A DNA stretch of 64,000 nucleotides from Diplonema japonicum (taxonomy: Eukaryota > Euglenozoa > Diplonemea > Diplonemida > Diplonemidae), in the NCBI GenBank assembly GCA_964019335.1, contig OZ025658.1, positions 310,001-374,000 of the forward strand, written 5' to 3'. The notes under the pieces were generated by a model, which was not told the DNA's origin, did not search any database, and worked only from the letters and a program-made list of their open reading frames with translations. Each line of letters begins with the position of its first letter. Within the stretch, counting starts at the first letter, position 1. Position numbers and translations under genes: made by a program. Shown one piece after another: positions 30,160 through 39,475 of the stretch.

Positions 30160-31450
30160 CAGCCGGTGCAAAACGCCCGACGCCCACCGTCACGCCCCAC
30201 CCGACCATGCTGGCATCCGAGTACGCTACGGCCCGCTGTCGCAGGACATCGTCCCTGTGGCACCACTCATTCCGAACGAGTTCTCCCAACTCACCTCAAA
30301 AAACTGCTCGGTCATCGGTCCCTACCACGACCTCAGCCTCCCAGAAGGCCTTGGAGCGCATGTCACCCTTCTTCGCGACTCGTGACATCCACCGCAGCAT
30401 CGGAACCACAGGCGCAAACGATCTCAAGGTGGCGTGTCGCCGCCACAGCAGGATCCCAGCAAGCCGCCACCACGCCCTGGCCGGAGACGCGCCGGTCCTG
30501 ATCAGGATATCGCCCTGCGTGGCGACCTTGAGGGTCCACTTCTCACTCAGTCGCCACCTCTTTTCGCGCAAATCCTCCAGCCCTAGGGACGATATACGCT
30601 GTGAAGGGGCAACACGGTCGCCTATAATGATCCGGAACTCCCGACATAAGCGCTCAAAGTCGGAGCATATGCCCTGCAGGGCAGGAAGGGAGGGTGCGCA
30701 GAACAAATTATTATCTATCCATGCAATATGACAGCCGGGGGTACCGTGAACCGCGGCAGATCCGAGCGCGAGGCAGACATGCTGAGCCCCCTGCGGGGCA
30801 GCCCGATAGCCCATCGGCAGGCGAGTCATCCTCAGAAAGCAAGTCCTAGCCCCGTGTCCGCCTTTGACCCTCAGTGAAAAAAACGGCCTGACGCGGGGGG
30901 GCAGTCCGAACTGGTAAAAAAAGGACTTGAAATCGAACTCTGCGCAGAACTCGGTCCCCATCAGGGTTGAAATGATTTTCTTGTAGGACGGCAACCTACA
31001 CGGAGGGGTAGGGGTAGCTAGCGTTGCCTTATTGAGGTCCACACACCCCAGGATGAACCTCAACCTCGTTGGGTCCTTCTTGGGAACTGTGAAGGCAGAG
31101 TGGAACCACGGGGAGGAGGCTCTCACGGACGGTTCAACCAGACCCATGCACCGGAGACTAACCACATGTGGGCTTAACTTGCTGTTGGCTGGTCCGGGTG
31201 TCCTCCTGTGCTCCAAGTCCACGATACCCTCAAGGAAGGCCGGGTCATGCCACCAACGTAAGGAATCTCCCAGAGAAGGGAAACGCTTCAGCAACGCGTC
31301 AACATCAATGATCGAGGATGGAATCCGATCTATCTCGCCTTCATAAGCCGCCTTAGGCAGACGAACGCCCGACCCGAGCTCCAACCACGACTGTACGTAA
31401 TCGTAGGACTTGAATACATCCTCGATCGTAGCGGGCCAGCGGGGCATCAT
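30160..31450 (-). pseudogene. Element 1 reverse transcriptase with truncated RNase H
   Basis: From ATG at 31450 the frame runs to 30296. RT motifs: RLRFILGCVDLNKAT, motif A AEFDFKSFFYQFGL, motif B LPMGYRAAPQ, and the active-site loop HIAWIDNNLF, where the usual second Asp is Asn. After a frameshift near 30300 the start of RNase H is readable (YSDASMVGWGV, first catalytic Asp), then the coding sequence is cut at the CGGCTGTGCACAAACA core. The rest of RNase H is missing. Confidence 0.75.
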
Positions 31451-31479
31451 AACCGGTCTCACTGAAGGGAGACACCCCC

Positions 31480-32290
31480 CAGCCGAGTGTCCGCTGCCGA
31501 CTGCCAAGTCATTGGAGGAATGTACATCCGCGTGGTTGCGGCGTCTGCATGCCTGGCTAGTCCCTGTGCCGCCTGCTCCCCATGCTGTAGAGCTACGTGG
31601 GTGAGAGCGCTGTGGCGGATGTCGTGGCCTCAGGAAGCGGTTGTACGCCGGGCGCGATAGCAAGGGAAGACTCTCTCGTCTGGGGGACTGGAGGCCAGTC
31701 TGTGTGTCAACCACGTCCTCGCGGGCCGAAACAAGGCACCCCCGGTAGGTACCAGAACCCCCTGACCCCTCCCGTGCCGGTCGGTCTTCCCTCCTACCAG
31801 CATAAGAAGGCTCTCCTCCGGCCTCAGGAACACGTGGCGAATCAATAGCCTCTCCAGGTCCACATACCTCGCCGCGCAACTCCACTGTGTCGAAAGAGCT
31901 GCAGCCATCTGGCCTTCGGTAACGGAGAGGACCTGGAGTACCCGATCCTTCTTGACAGTTTTCCGGCCTGCCTCCAGCCTGCGGTCGAAGACTTCCAGAC
32001 GACCCTGAAGTGCCCTCCGGTACGCGTCCACTGGAGCGACCTCCATGCGCCAATACGTGATGTATTGAAGGGCCGAGGAGTTTGACAGCCGCCCTGCAGC
32101 CCGTTTTCGTTGAACCCACATGAGGAAGGCCTGATCCTCGTTGACCGAAGGGTACCACCTCCTCACCTCCCCTACGAAGGATCGCCCCCTTTGCATAACC
32201 GACAGCATTGAATCTCTCGAACGGTAGCAGTTGCCCATGATCTGCTGTGTCTGGTCGAATAAGGGCTGAATCTCTTCTTGCGTTATCGAG
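31480..32290 (-). pseudogene. Element 1 tyrosine recombinase, frameshifted
   Basis: The N-terminal SAM-like half reads FLMWVQRKRAAGRLSNSSAL, closely matching element 2 (FAMWVQRLRDEKRLSPSSAL). Box I Arg lies in SCAARYVDLERLL and the beta-strand Lys in LVGGKTD. After a frameshift near 31640 the remaining active-site residues appear: HDIRHSAL (HxxR box), LARHAD (second His) and TTRMY (nucleophile Tyr). The tetrad is therefore complete but split between frames. Confidence 0.7.
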
Positions 32291-32470
32291 AAGTCGTTGA
32301 GTACAGGACGACCTCGTCTCCGATCTGCAGAAGGATGTATTGTCTGAATAGAAAAGGGGTTTAAAGATGGAAGGGGAGGAATCGAGGGAGGAAGGTGAGG
32401 AGGAGGAAGGTTGTTGATGATCGGGGGAGGAGCCGGGCCGGCTCCCAGGGGTAGGTTCGGTCTCTTCGCT

Positions 32471-33001
32471 TCAACGCTTCGTTGAGGGGCGAAAGAATCG
32501 AGGGCGTTTGGAGCTCGGCATGTCGTCCGTACTCCTCGGATCCTCCCTGATGGCCGTGACGTTCTTCATCACCTGGCAAAGCACCTCCTCGGTGTAGCTA
32601 GTCCAAGGGACAGTGTGCATCCTTTGTTCGAACCGCACACTCCTTTTGGTAGCTATGATCCTGTCGCCGGACCGAAGCCGAATGCGGTTCGTCTCAAGAT
32701 GGACCATAAGGAGGTGGATTGTTGGCAGTAGCGATTCGCCGGCCGTCGCGGCAGCCGCGAACAGAGACTTCAACAGTGCCAAGAACCTGCGCTGATCGTG
32801 TTCGACCCCTTTTGCCTCGTCCGACGGGCCCGGTATCTCCCTTCCCTGATATCTGATACGAATCTCGCTCCAGATCTCGCGTCGCACAAACGGATTTGTG
32901 AAGTATCCCTTCCATGAGATAGGGCGTTTTATATCAAGGGAGGGTTTCGAAGGAGCCGACATGTTCCAAGCGTCCCTGGAAGCTTGCAGGCTGACCTCCA
33001 C
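32471..33001 (-). pseudogene. Element 1 gag-like ORF, C-terminal part
   Basis: The 176-residue frame (ISWKGYFTNPFVRREIW to FFRPSTKR) corresponds in position and helical character to the C-terminal half of element 2's first protein, including basic Lys/Arg ends. It is out of frame with the N-terminal part. Confidence 0.5.
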
Positions 33002-33003
33002 GG

Positions 33004-33603
33004 TCAGTGAGGTCTCCGCGACCTAGCAAGCTTCCGGACTGTAGGGCCTCCGCGGCCCATTTCTTGTCCAGGCTGACCTCCGCGGTCAGCGAGGCCTCCA
33101 CGGCCTAGGACCTCTTCGGGCTGACCTCCGCGGTCAGCGGGGCCTCCGCGGCCCGTTTCCTCAGTGAGGTCAACAAGCTCTCCGTGTCTCGTGTGTATGT
33201 AGGCAACACCTTGAGGACTGCTCAGGAAAGCTTCAACTGCTTCCGTCAAGGAGTTCTTGGAAGGAGTTGATCCTTCCGGAGGCACAGGGGCCTTCGGGGA
33301 GGGAGTGGGAATGATCATCTCTTCGCCGTTGATCTGAACTGCCCACAGGCAGGGTGGACACACCCAGCTTCCTAGTTCAAGGTCGGCAGTGAAAGTCTTT
33401 CCCGCCTTCTTCAGCGTAGACTTAAGACAGGAAGGACTTCCTACCTTGCCGCAGCGACAGCAGTTGTATCCTGAACTGTGGTTTTTCTCACATTCAAGGA
33501 ATATGCAACTGTCTGACGCTGGAGCCTTCTCCTCGTGGAGAGGGTACTCCGTCGCGGTAAGCAGATCGAGCTTTTCACCTTCAAAGGGGATGGCCACAGA
33601 CAT
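33004..33603 (-). pseudogene. Element 1 gag-like ORF, N-terminal part with Cys/His finger
   Basis: The ATG at 33603 opens MSVAIPFEGEKLDLL. A zinc-binding pattern follows, CIFLECEKNH then CCRCGKVGSPSC and WVCPPCLW, sharing spacing with the first protein of element 2 (CVFFPSCDRAH, CARCGRVGDPEC, WVCPPCCW). The C-terminal 60 residues are tandem RGGLADRGGQP repeats encoded by a GC-rich minisatellite at ~33010-33160. The frame stops three bases before the next ORF; element 2 has one continuous protein here, so a disabling mutation is likely. Confidence 0.6.
33005..33160. repeat. GC-rich coding minisatellite in element 1
   Basis: Units such as CTGACCTCCGCGGTCAGCG and GGCCTCCGCGGCC recur four to five times with small differences. 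They encode the RGGxADRGGQP repeats. The units are themselves near-palindromic. Confidence 0.75.
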
Positions 33604-33721
33604 TATTTTTTGTTTGTGCACAGCCGGGATTAACCTGTAGAAGGATAAGCCCAACAATGCTACCACTACTCTTTTTAGCAATAACAATTCATTATCAATA
33701 TATTGTTTTTCTTGTTCATGC

Positions 33722-34198
33722 AAAAAAAAAAAAAAAAAAAAAAAACACCCCAAAATACAAAGTCAGAAAGTGAAATAAGTAGTTGAAAGCAGTGGGAAAA
33801 AAAAAAAGAGAAACAAATTGAGGGAAAGGTTTTTTTTTGAACGGAATTCTATTTATCGGGGGAGGGGGTAAGAAAGAAAAAAACTAATTGGCTCTGTACT
33901 AGTTCCACGAAAGAAAAAAAAAATGATTCAGCTTGGTGAGTGGGGGAGAAGTTGCTGTAACACCGACTCCTCCCCTTCCCCCAACAAAAAGAAAATAAAT
34001 TGAACCAAGTTAAGGAGAGGTAAAGTGTCTCCCCCCCGCCGCCTGCTATTATTTCGCTGGGCAAGATTTTCAGAGAAGACAAAAAAAAAAGGGTTTAAAA
34101 CCCGTGAGGTTTAGTATAATCAGACCCCATTACTCGGTCAATCCCCCTTGCCTACCCCCGCCCCTGTTGCCCACAGTGCTCACTTTTTTCTCCCCCGG

Positions 34199-34237
<39 letters not shown>

Positions 34238-34367
34238 CTCGGAGCAGTATCAAAATTCCCAACACGCTCGGTTAGCAAACAAACAAACCAAAAAAAAAAG
34301 TGCAAAAAATTTTTGTTTTAAAAAAAAGTGTGTTTCGGAGTACCCCCCCCCCCCCCCCCCCCCCCCC
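33722..34367. other. Intergenic region with dispersed repeat
   Basis: Homopolymers, plus a segment at 34111-34186 related to 15125-15196. No gene was found. Confidence 0.45.
34111..34186. repeat. Dispersed repeat related to 15125-15196
   Basis: Same ordered words as the 15.1-kb copy: TTAGT, AGACCC, ACTCGGTC, TGCC, CTGTTGCCCAC, GTGCT. Confidence 0.35.
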
Positions 34368-34715
34368 CAGGGCTATGCTGGCATGGAAACGCGTTTCCAT
34401 GCATTTTTTGAAAAAACGGAAACGTTTCCCTATTTTGGGGCCGCGTTCAAAGGGTGGAACAAACCATGGTCAAATTCTAAAGTTTTCAGAAAACTCAGAA
34501 ACTACAGGGGAGACAACAGGCCAGGTATCAAACTGTGGTCACCAATTTTAAAAATGCAAAATAATGCCTTGTAGGTGCCCAAAAATGAAAAGTACCGGGC
34601 GGAAATCGATTTCTTGGTCGAGAAAGGGGTGTTTTACATGGTTTAAGCGGCTCCAGTGTTCTGCATTTCCGAATTTGAAAAAACCCACTTTACCACCCCC
34701 ATGTGACCCCCCCTA
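34368..34715 (+). mobile_element. Short hAT-type derivative directly abutting a longer copy
   Basis: It starts CAGGGCTATGCTGG and ends CCATGTGACCCCCCCTA. Its 3' ~190 bases are a diverged copy of the 3' ~200 bases of the next element (AGGTATCAAACTGTGGTCAC versus AGGTACCAAACCGTGGTCAC). A 20-bp perfect palindrome lies at about 34381-34402 (CATGGAAACG plus its complement). No coding capacity. Confidence 0.55.
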
Positions 34716-35952
34716 GGGCTATGCTGGACGTCGGCAAACTAGATCCGTTTCCGTTTCCGTTTCCATGTTTTCAAAATTCTCATGGAAACGGCTATGTATA
34801 TTTCGGTAAACACTGTTAAGAAGGTCCTTATTTATTTGGGGTTTTTGAAGATACTTACTTTTGGGGTTTTAGAAGGAAAGCTCACGTCGGTCTCTACAAA
34901 AACGAAAGTAAACATGGTCCAGAGAAAGCACCCCCTGGGAGGCGCTTTCAGGCGGAGGATGGGAAGAAGAAGACAGTAAAATGTCGCTTCTGTGATATGG
35001 TCTTCACAGTAGCGTCAACCAGCAGACTCCGCGCCCACATGTTCCAAACAAAAGGCCAAGGAGTAGCGACGTGTGTCCCCAAAGGGGATAGTGTGGAGCC
35101 CCACAAGAAGCTGTTGGAGAAAGCGACAGCGGAGGCGAAGGCTGAGGCAGAGGGAACGAAGAAGCGTAAAGTGGAGAACAGGCCAATGACGCCATTTTTA
35201 ACTGCTACAAGCACGCCAGACGACGTGGACAGGGCTGTTCGGGATTTCTTTCTCGAAACTGGGACCCCATTTTTGAGGGTCGAACATCGGTATGATGTTT
35301 ATCTGTTTCGTGTCCTCTATTTTCTGTTCACAGAACATTCAAGGCACTGTTTGAGAAGGTGAAGCGCCTTCCGCTCGGGGCCACGTACGAGCTACCGGAC
35401 AGGAAAGCTCTGAGCGGAAGGCTGGTTGACGACGCTGTTCAAAAAATGGATGCCACAAGCATCCTTCATCGAAACCCAGAAGATTTCCCCAGGGCGCCAC
35501 CAACACTGGCCCCCTTTGTCTCGTATATTTCTTCTGAGTGATTTGCCCCCAAAAAAATAAGTCTCTAAAACCCCCAAAATAAGGAAACGTTTCTGCCCCG
35601 GCTCTTTAGGACGCCGCTACCGTTTGAACAGCAGAGTACCGTCTTACATTGTCCGACTGTGAACTTTTCTGTGTTTTGCGCGGCATTTCTGGTGAATATC
35701 TATCATTTTCCCAAGGTTAGGATGTAGTTTGTTTTTTGCAACTATTTCAGGTACCAAACCGTGGTCACTGTTTTTCAAAAATACAGATAAAGCATTAACA
35801 AGTGCTCAGAAATGCTCTAATCCGGCGAATTTTGATTTTTTGGTTAATTTGGAGGGTATTGGGCGGTTTTTTTTACCTTAGGGGAAAATTCTTTAAAAAA
35901 CTTTTTTTTTTCACGTTTAACCACGTTTTTTAGGACCATGTGACCCCCCCTA
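34714..35952 (+). mobile_element. hAT-type transposon fragment with BED-finger gene
   Basis: The 5' end TAGGGCTATGCTGG repeats the start of the preceding short copy, and the 3' end CCATGTGACCCCCCCTA repeats its end. Outer TAGGG termini are usual for hAT elements. The internal gene encodes only the N-terminal part of a hAT transposase; the DDE catalytic domain is absent, so the copy is internally deleted. Confidence 0.6.
34820..35541 (+). pseudogene. BED zinc-finger N-terminal fragment of a hAT transposase
   Basis: Exon 1 (frame open from 34820) and exon 2 (35334-35541) are joined by a 44-nt intron at 35290-35333, GTATGATG to TGTTCACAG, with a classical pyrimidine-rich 3' end. The BED finger reads KCRFCDMVFTVASTS then RLRAH and a distal Cys in GVATC. 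After the splice, FLRVEHRTFKALFEKVK and YELPDRKALSGRLVDD match the region following BED in hAT transposases. The protein stops after about 225 residues with no catalytic domain. No convincing ATG precedes the finger. It is one of the few plus-strand genes here, consistent with mobile origin. Confidence 0.7.
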
Positions 35953-36017
35953 CCCCCCCCCCCCCCCAACAAAAAACACTTCCCTACACTTTTTTTTTTT
36001 CTTTTTTTTTTTCTTTA

Positions 36018-37949
36018 TCAATTCAAACTATCTTGCAGCACGGATGGCGCGACAGGCTCAACAGGGATGTGTGTCTCCCGGACCTCATCGTTGGCCTCGC
36101 TGTGCGTCCGTCTGTTTGCGCTAGAAAAGCTCTGCAGCTGCAAAGGCGTCGAAATGCTGGAAGACGGCTTCCGAATCAAAGGAGTCCCCTTCGCAGTGAG
36201 AATCTGCGTGTGGTCGATACCCTCCTTCAACAGCTTGAGACACATCTGTTCCCTCTGCCTGTCGATTGACGTCTGCTCGAGACACACAAACGGTTTGATC
36301 CACCTTGTGTCCGCAGCCAACAACCACGACGTTGACCTCCAAATCGAAGTTCTAAACGATCTCCACAGCCTTGTCAGATACGTACCCGTGTTGTCATATG
36401 CTGGTGGGGGCCCGTAAGCCGCACCAATACCGGTTTCTTCTTCTTCTTCTTCTTCTTCTCCAGCGTTGATATTTGGGTCGTCTGGTTGTACAAATGGTTG
36501 TGCGTCGTCACCTTCCTCACCTTCATCAGTTAGCATTGACGACGATGGCGAACTGCTGCGCTGCCGTCTTGGAGCTAAACCGAGCAACGTCAGAAGCGGT
36601 TTGGAAAACCCGCCGAATATGAACACGGTGGCCATGACGGTGACAAGGGTTGTCGTCACCAAGATATCGCCGTTTTTCAAAACGCCGGTGTTGGTTCCGT
36701 AGCACGCGAGGGCAAAGGCAACAGCGCCTCTCAAACCAGAGAACCACATGAATATCATCTCCGTGAATTTTATCTTCTCGGTTCGCTCGTCGCGGAACCG
36801 GTTGCTCAGGAAGCACAACGGGAAGATGTTCGCGGCACGCCCCAATAGTATCACGACAAACGTCGCCGCGATAAAAGAATAATTCCACACCAAGCAATCG
36901 CTGTACGACCAGAACGCCGCTCCCAAAAACGCGAAAACGTATAGTTCCGCTGTCTCCGAGATCGCTTTAATCAACCGGGGTATGAAGATCCGATTCCCAA
37001 CGGAAAGGTTGTGAAGAACCCAATGTTTCGTCAACCGCCCACCGACAAAAATAGCCATGATGCCTGAGAGTTCCATAGTCTGTGCCACAGCGTACATTGA
37101 CCCCGCTGACAAAAGAATAGTGACAAGCTCGATCGTCTGGTGTTGTCGGAGGTCCACCACACGTAAAAAAAAAGCGGTTATCAACGAGATCACAATCCCG
37201 ACAACAATGGACCCGATGAACACCCCCCAGAACCGGAAGAAAACTGTTATGACAGATGCAGTTGCATGCCCTACTGACGTGTCAACGCTTTTATTCGACG
37301 CTTCGTCTTTTAAAACACTTTCACACACTGTGTACAGCACAATGGACACAGCATCGTTGATAACAGATTCACCGAAGACTAGATAGAACATCGCTGGCTT
37401 ACCTGTGGAAAACACCTCATTCAAGACCGCAAGAGTTGCTACAGGATCAACAGCTGATATCAGAGCACCAAATGCATACGCTTCCCAAAGAGAGATAATC
37501 CCTCCGAACAGAGGCCCGAACCCCACATACAGTAACGTCCCCACGATGACTGTCGATATCATTGTCCCGAAAATAGCGAGGAGGAGGATTGTTCCCGTGT
37601 TTGATGACAAAGACGATTTTGATGAGGTGAGTGAGAAGCCCGCGTCGAATATAATGGGAGGCAGGATGATGAGGAAGAACGAGTTCGCATTAAACATCGC
37701 CGCCGCCTTGCCGAAATGTGGGCTTATTACATGCAGAAGCATTCCCATTACAAACCCCGTTACTATCACGCTGCCGCATTCTGTCATCAGCGGGATTTTG
37801 AACTTGCTGACCAGCTTTATGGAGAGGAATGCGAGTGCCAGCATGATCCCTTGGACAAGCATCACCATGGCTTCCAACTCTAAACCTTTTTCCGCGGCTG
37901 TTTCCGCTGCGCGGGCTAGACAGCCGGCTTCGGACATGTTGGCTTCCAT
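36018..37949 (-). CDS. Sodium/proton exchanger, NHE (CPA1) family
   Basis: The product is 643 residues with about 12 membrane helices over residues ~25-440. Conserved sites are clear: IILPPIIFDAGFSL (TM4 region), ISAVDPVATLAVLNEV, FGESVINDAVSIVLY (the Asn-Asp ion-binding pair), GRAANIFPLCFLSNRFR typical of the endomembrane NHE6-9 branch, and MWFSGLRGAVAFALA. The hydrophilic C-tail has an acidic run of eight or more Glu. It should exchange Na+ or K+ for H+ in an organelle or contractile-vacuole membrane. No intron and a normal length. The start MEANMSEAG follows directly on an A run of the sense strand. Confidence 0.93.
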   Translation of the reverse strand: MEANMSEAGCLARAAETAAEKGLELEAMVMLVQGIMLALAFLSIKLVSKFKIPLMTECGSVIVTGFVMGMLLHVISPHFGKAAAMFNANSFFLIILPPIIFDAGFSLTSSKSSLSSNTGTILLLAIFGTMISTVIVGTLLYVGFGPLFGGIISLWEAYAFGALISAVDPVATLAVLNEVFSTGKPAMFYLVFGESVINDAVSIVLYTVCESVLKDEASNKSVDTSVGHATASVITVFFRFWGVFIGSIVVGIVISLITAFFLRVVDLRQHQTIELVTILLSAGSMYAVAQTMELSGIMAIFVGGRLTKHWVLHNLSVGNRIFIPRLIKAISETAELYVFAFLGAAFWSYSDCLVWNYSFIAATFVVILLGRAANIFPLCFLSNRFRDERTEKIKFTEMIFMWFSGLRGAVAFALACYGTNTGVLKNGDILVTTTLVTVMATVFIFGGFSKPLLTLLGLAPRRQRSSSPSSSMLTDEGEEGDDAQPFVQPDDPNINAGEEEEEEEETGIGAAYGPPPAYDNTGTYLTRLWRSFRTSIWRSTSWLLAADTRWIKPFVCLEQTSIDRQREQMCLKLLKEGIDHTQILTAKGTPLIRKPSSSISTPLQLQSFSSANRRTHSEANDEVRETHIPVEPVAPSVLQDSLN

Positions 37950-38646
37950 TTTTTTTTTTTTTTGGTAAAAAAAAAAAAAAAAAAAATTACTCCTCCCCTA
38001 CGCTTCGCCTCCCCCCCCTCTCCTGTGGTGTTGGGTTTTTTTTTTTCTTTTTTTTTCCCCCCTTCCCTAATGGAAACGCCAAAACGAAAGAAAAAGAAAC
38101 TCAAGTTAACATGCAAGCTCCGAGACGAAAGCTGCATGCCAAAAAGAAAGAAAGAAAAAAAGGGTCCCCCCCCCCCCCCCCCCTCGATTTCCCCTCCACG
38201 CACGAAATATGACCCGAGAAAACGAGGAGAAAGAACGGAGCATAACGTCACGCTGAGTATTAAAAAAGAGGGAAAAAAAGAAGGGAAATATGATTGTAAA
38301 AAAAAGGGGGGGGGGGAATTCTCTTTTTTTTCCCCTTTTCCATGAAAGGAACAAAAAGAGAAGAAAAAACAATGGGCATCGAGTTTGTCCTTACCCATAC
38401 AAACACCCCCCCTTTTTTTCTTCTTCTTAGGTTTGTATTTTCACTCCCGAGTACAACGAAAAAAAGAAAGCAAATTGTAAGTACCCTTTTTCTTCTTCAT
38501 TCTTTTTTTTTTTCTCTTTTTTTGCATGAACAAGAAAAACAATATATTGATAGTGAATTGTTAGCGCTAAAAAACGAGTAGTGGTGGCATTGTTGGGCTT
38601 ATCCTTCTACAGGTTAAGCCCAGCTGTGCACAATCAACAATCAACC

Positions 38647-38678
<32 letters not shown>

Positions 38679-38734
38679 CCTTTTTTTTTTTACTAGTTCA
38701 ATAATGACAAAGAGGGGAATTTAACAATAATGGA

Positions 38735-38766
<32 letters not shown>

Positions 38767-39475
38767 CCCCTAGTCACCATCTTCTTAAATTCCATATTTG
38801 CGTTTGAATAAAGATAAAACGGGTAAGTAATTTAAAGGGGGGGGGGGGTAAGAAAAAATAACTTGATGGGAAAGACAAAAAAAAAAGCCACCATTTTTTT
38901 AAATTATTTTTTTTGCTCGGAAGAAAAAAAACAAAACAAACAAAAACAGGTCCTCTCATGCAAGGCCACATATGTGAGTAAGGGGTTCCAGAAGGGAATA
39001 GGACAGAAAGAAACCAAGCACGTCTTCGATAACCACAAGGAAAAGAACCGCCTGAGCACGAACTGAGGGAAAAAGTAAGCAGGACTCGGTTTGCCAAGAC
39101 AAAAAAAAAAAGAAAAGAGATGTTTAATAAAAGAACATTTTAGCTACATCATGCTAGACTAACCCACAAGGGGTTATTTCGATGAACAGAAAAAAAGAAC
39201 AGAAGGGGGGGGGGGGGGGTACACAAAAAAAAGAAAGAAAAGTTCGTCTTTTCTTCAGTGAAGGACAAAAAGAAAAAAAAAAGATTTTTGTTTCACCACG
39301 TAATCGGAGAGCACCGTTCCCACTAAGAAGAAGGGAAAAAAAAAATGAAAAAAAAAAATATAAACAGAACACAAAGGGAGAGAGCACGAAAGCCGGTTTT
39401 CTGTATCGTTACTACTGATCAGCTTCGAATAGTTTTTTTTGTTTCCCTTTTTTTTTTCCCCTTCTCTCATCTCTT
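37950..39475. other. Intergenic region with a second solo retroelement terminus
   Basis: Homopolymer rich. The solo unit at 38524-38650 is described separately. A mixed-composition island at about 38945-39065 carries a plus-strand frame of ~40 residues (KATYVSKGFQKGIGQKE); I could not support it as a gene. Confidence 0.45.
38524..38650 (+). mobile_element. Solo terminus of the VIPER-like element (SIRE-like), copy 2
   Basis: It starts GCATGAACAAG and ends CAACCGACT, like the solo copy at 24113-24240 with about 8-10 differences. The core reads CAGCTGTGCACAATCA, so it has diverged slightly. It lies between T runs. Confidence 0.85.

Larger units (their letters stand above)
30135..33721 (-). mobile_element. 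Decayed VIPER-like tyrosine-recombinase retrotransposon (element 1)
   Basis: Read on the minus strand, the unit starts GCATGAACAAG at 33721, carries gag-like, tyrosine recombinase and reverse transcriptase regions in that order, and ends CAACCGACTC at 30135. The sequence CGGCTGTGCACAAACA occurs at both ends of the internal part. Both outer flanks are A runs on the plus strand, which are T runs in element orientation. The order gag, recombinase, RT/RNase H is that of VIPER of trypanosomatids and differs from DIRS/Ngaro, where the recombinase follows RT. Frames are broken in at least four places, and the B1-A2 repeat seen in element 2 is missing. Confidence 0.85.

Noticed and set aside
30296-32158. 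One 620-codon protein covering most of element 1
   Set aside because: Only the part after about 31450 matches RT; the upstream half is an accidental open frame over the recombinase region.
36067-37968. Several plus-strand frames of 100-190 codons opposite the Na+/H+ exchanger, and similar frames opposite other genes
   Set aside because: Antisense shadows of high-quality coding sequence with no motifs of their own.
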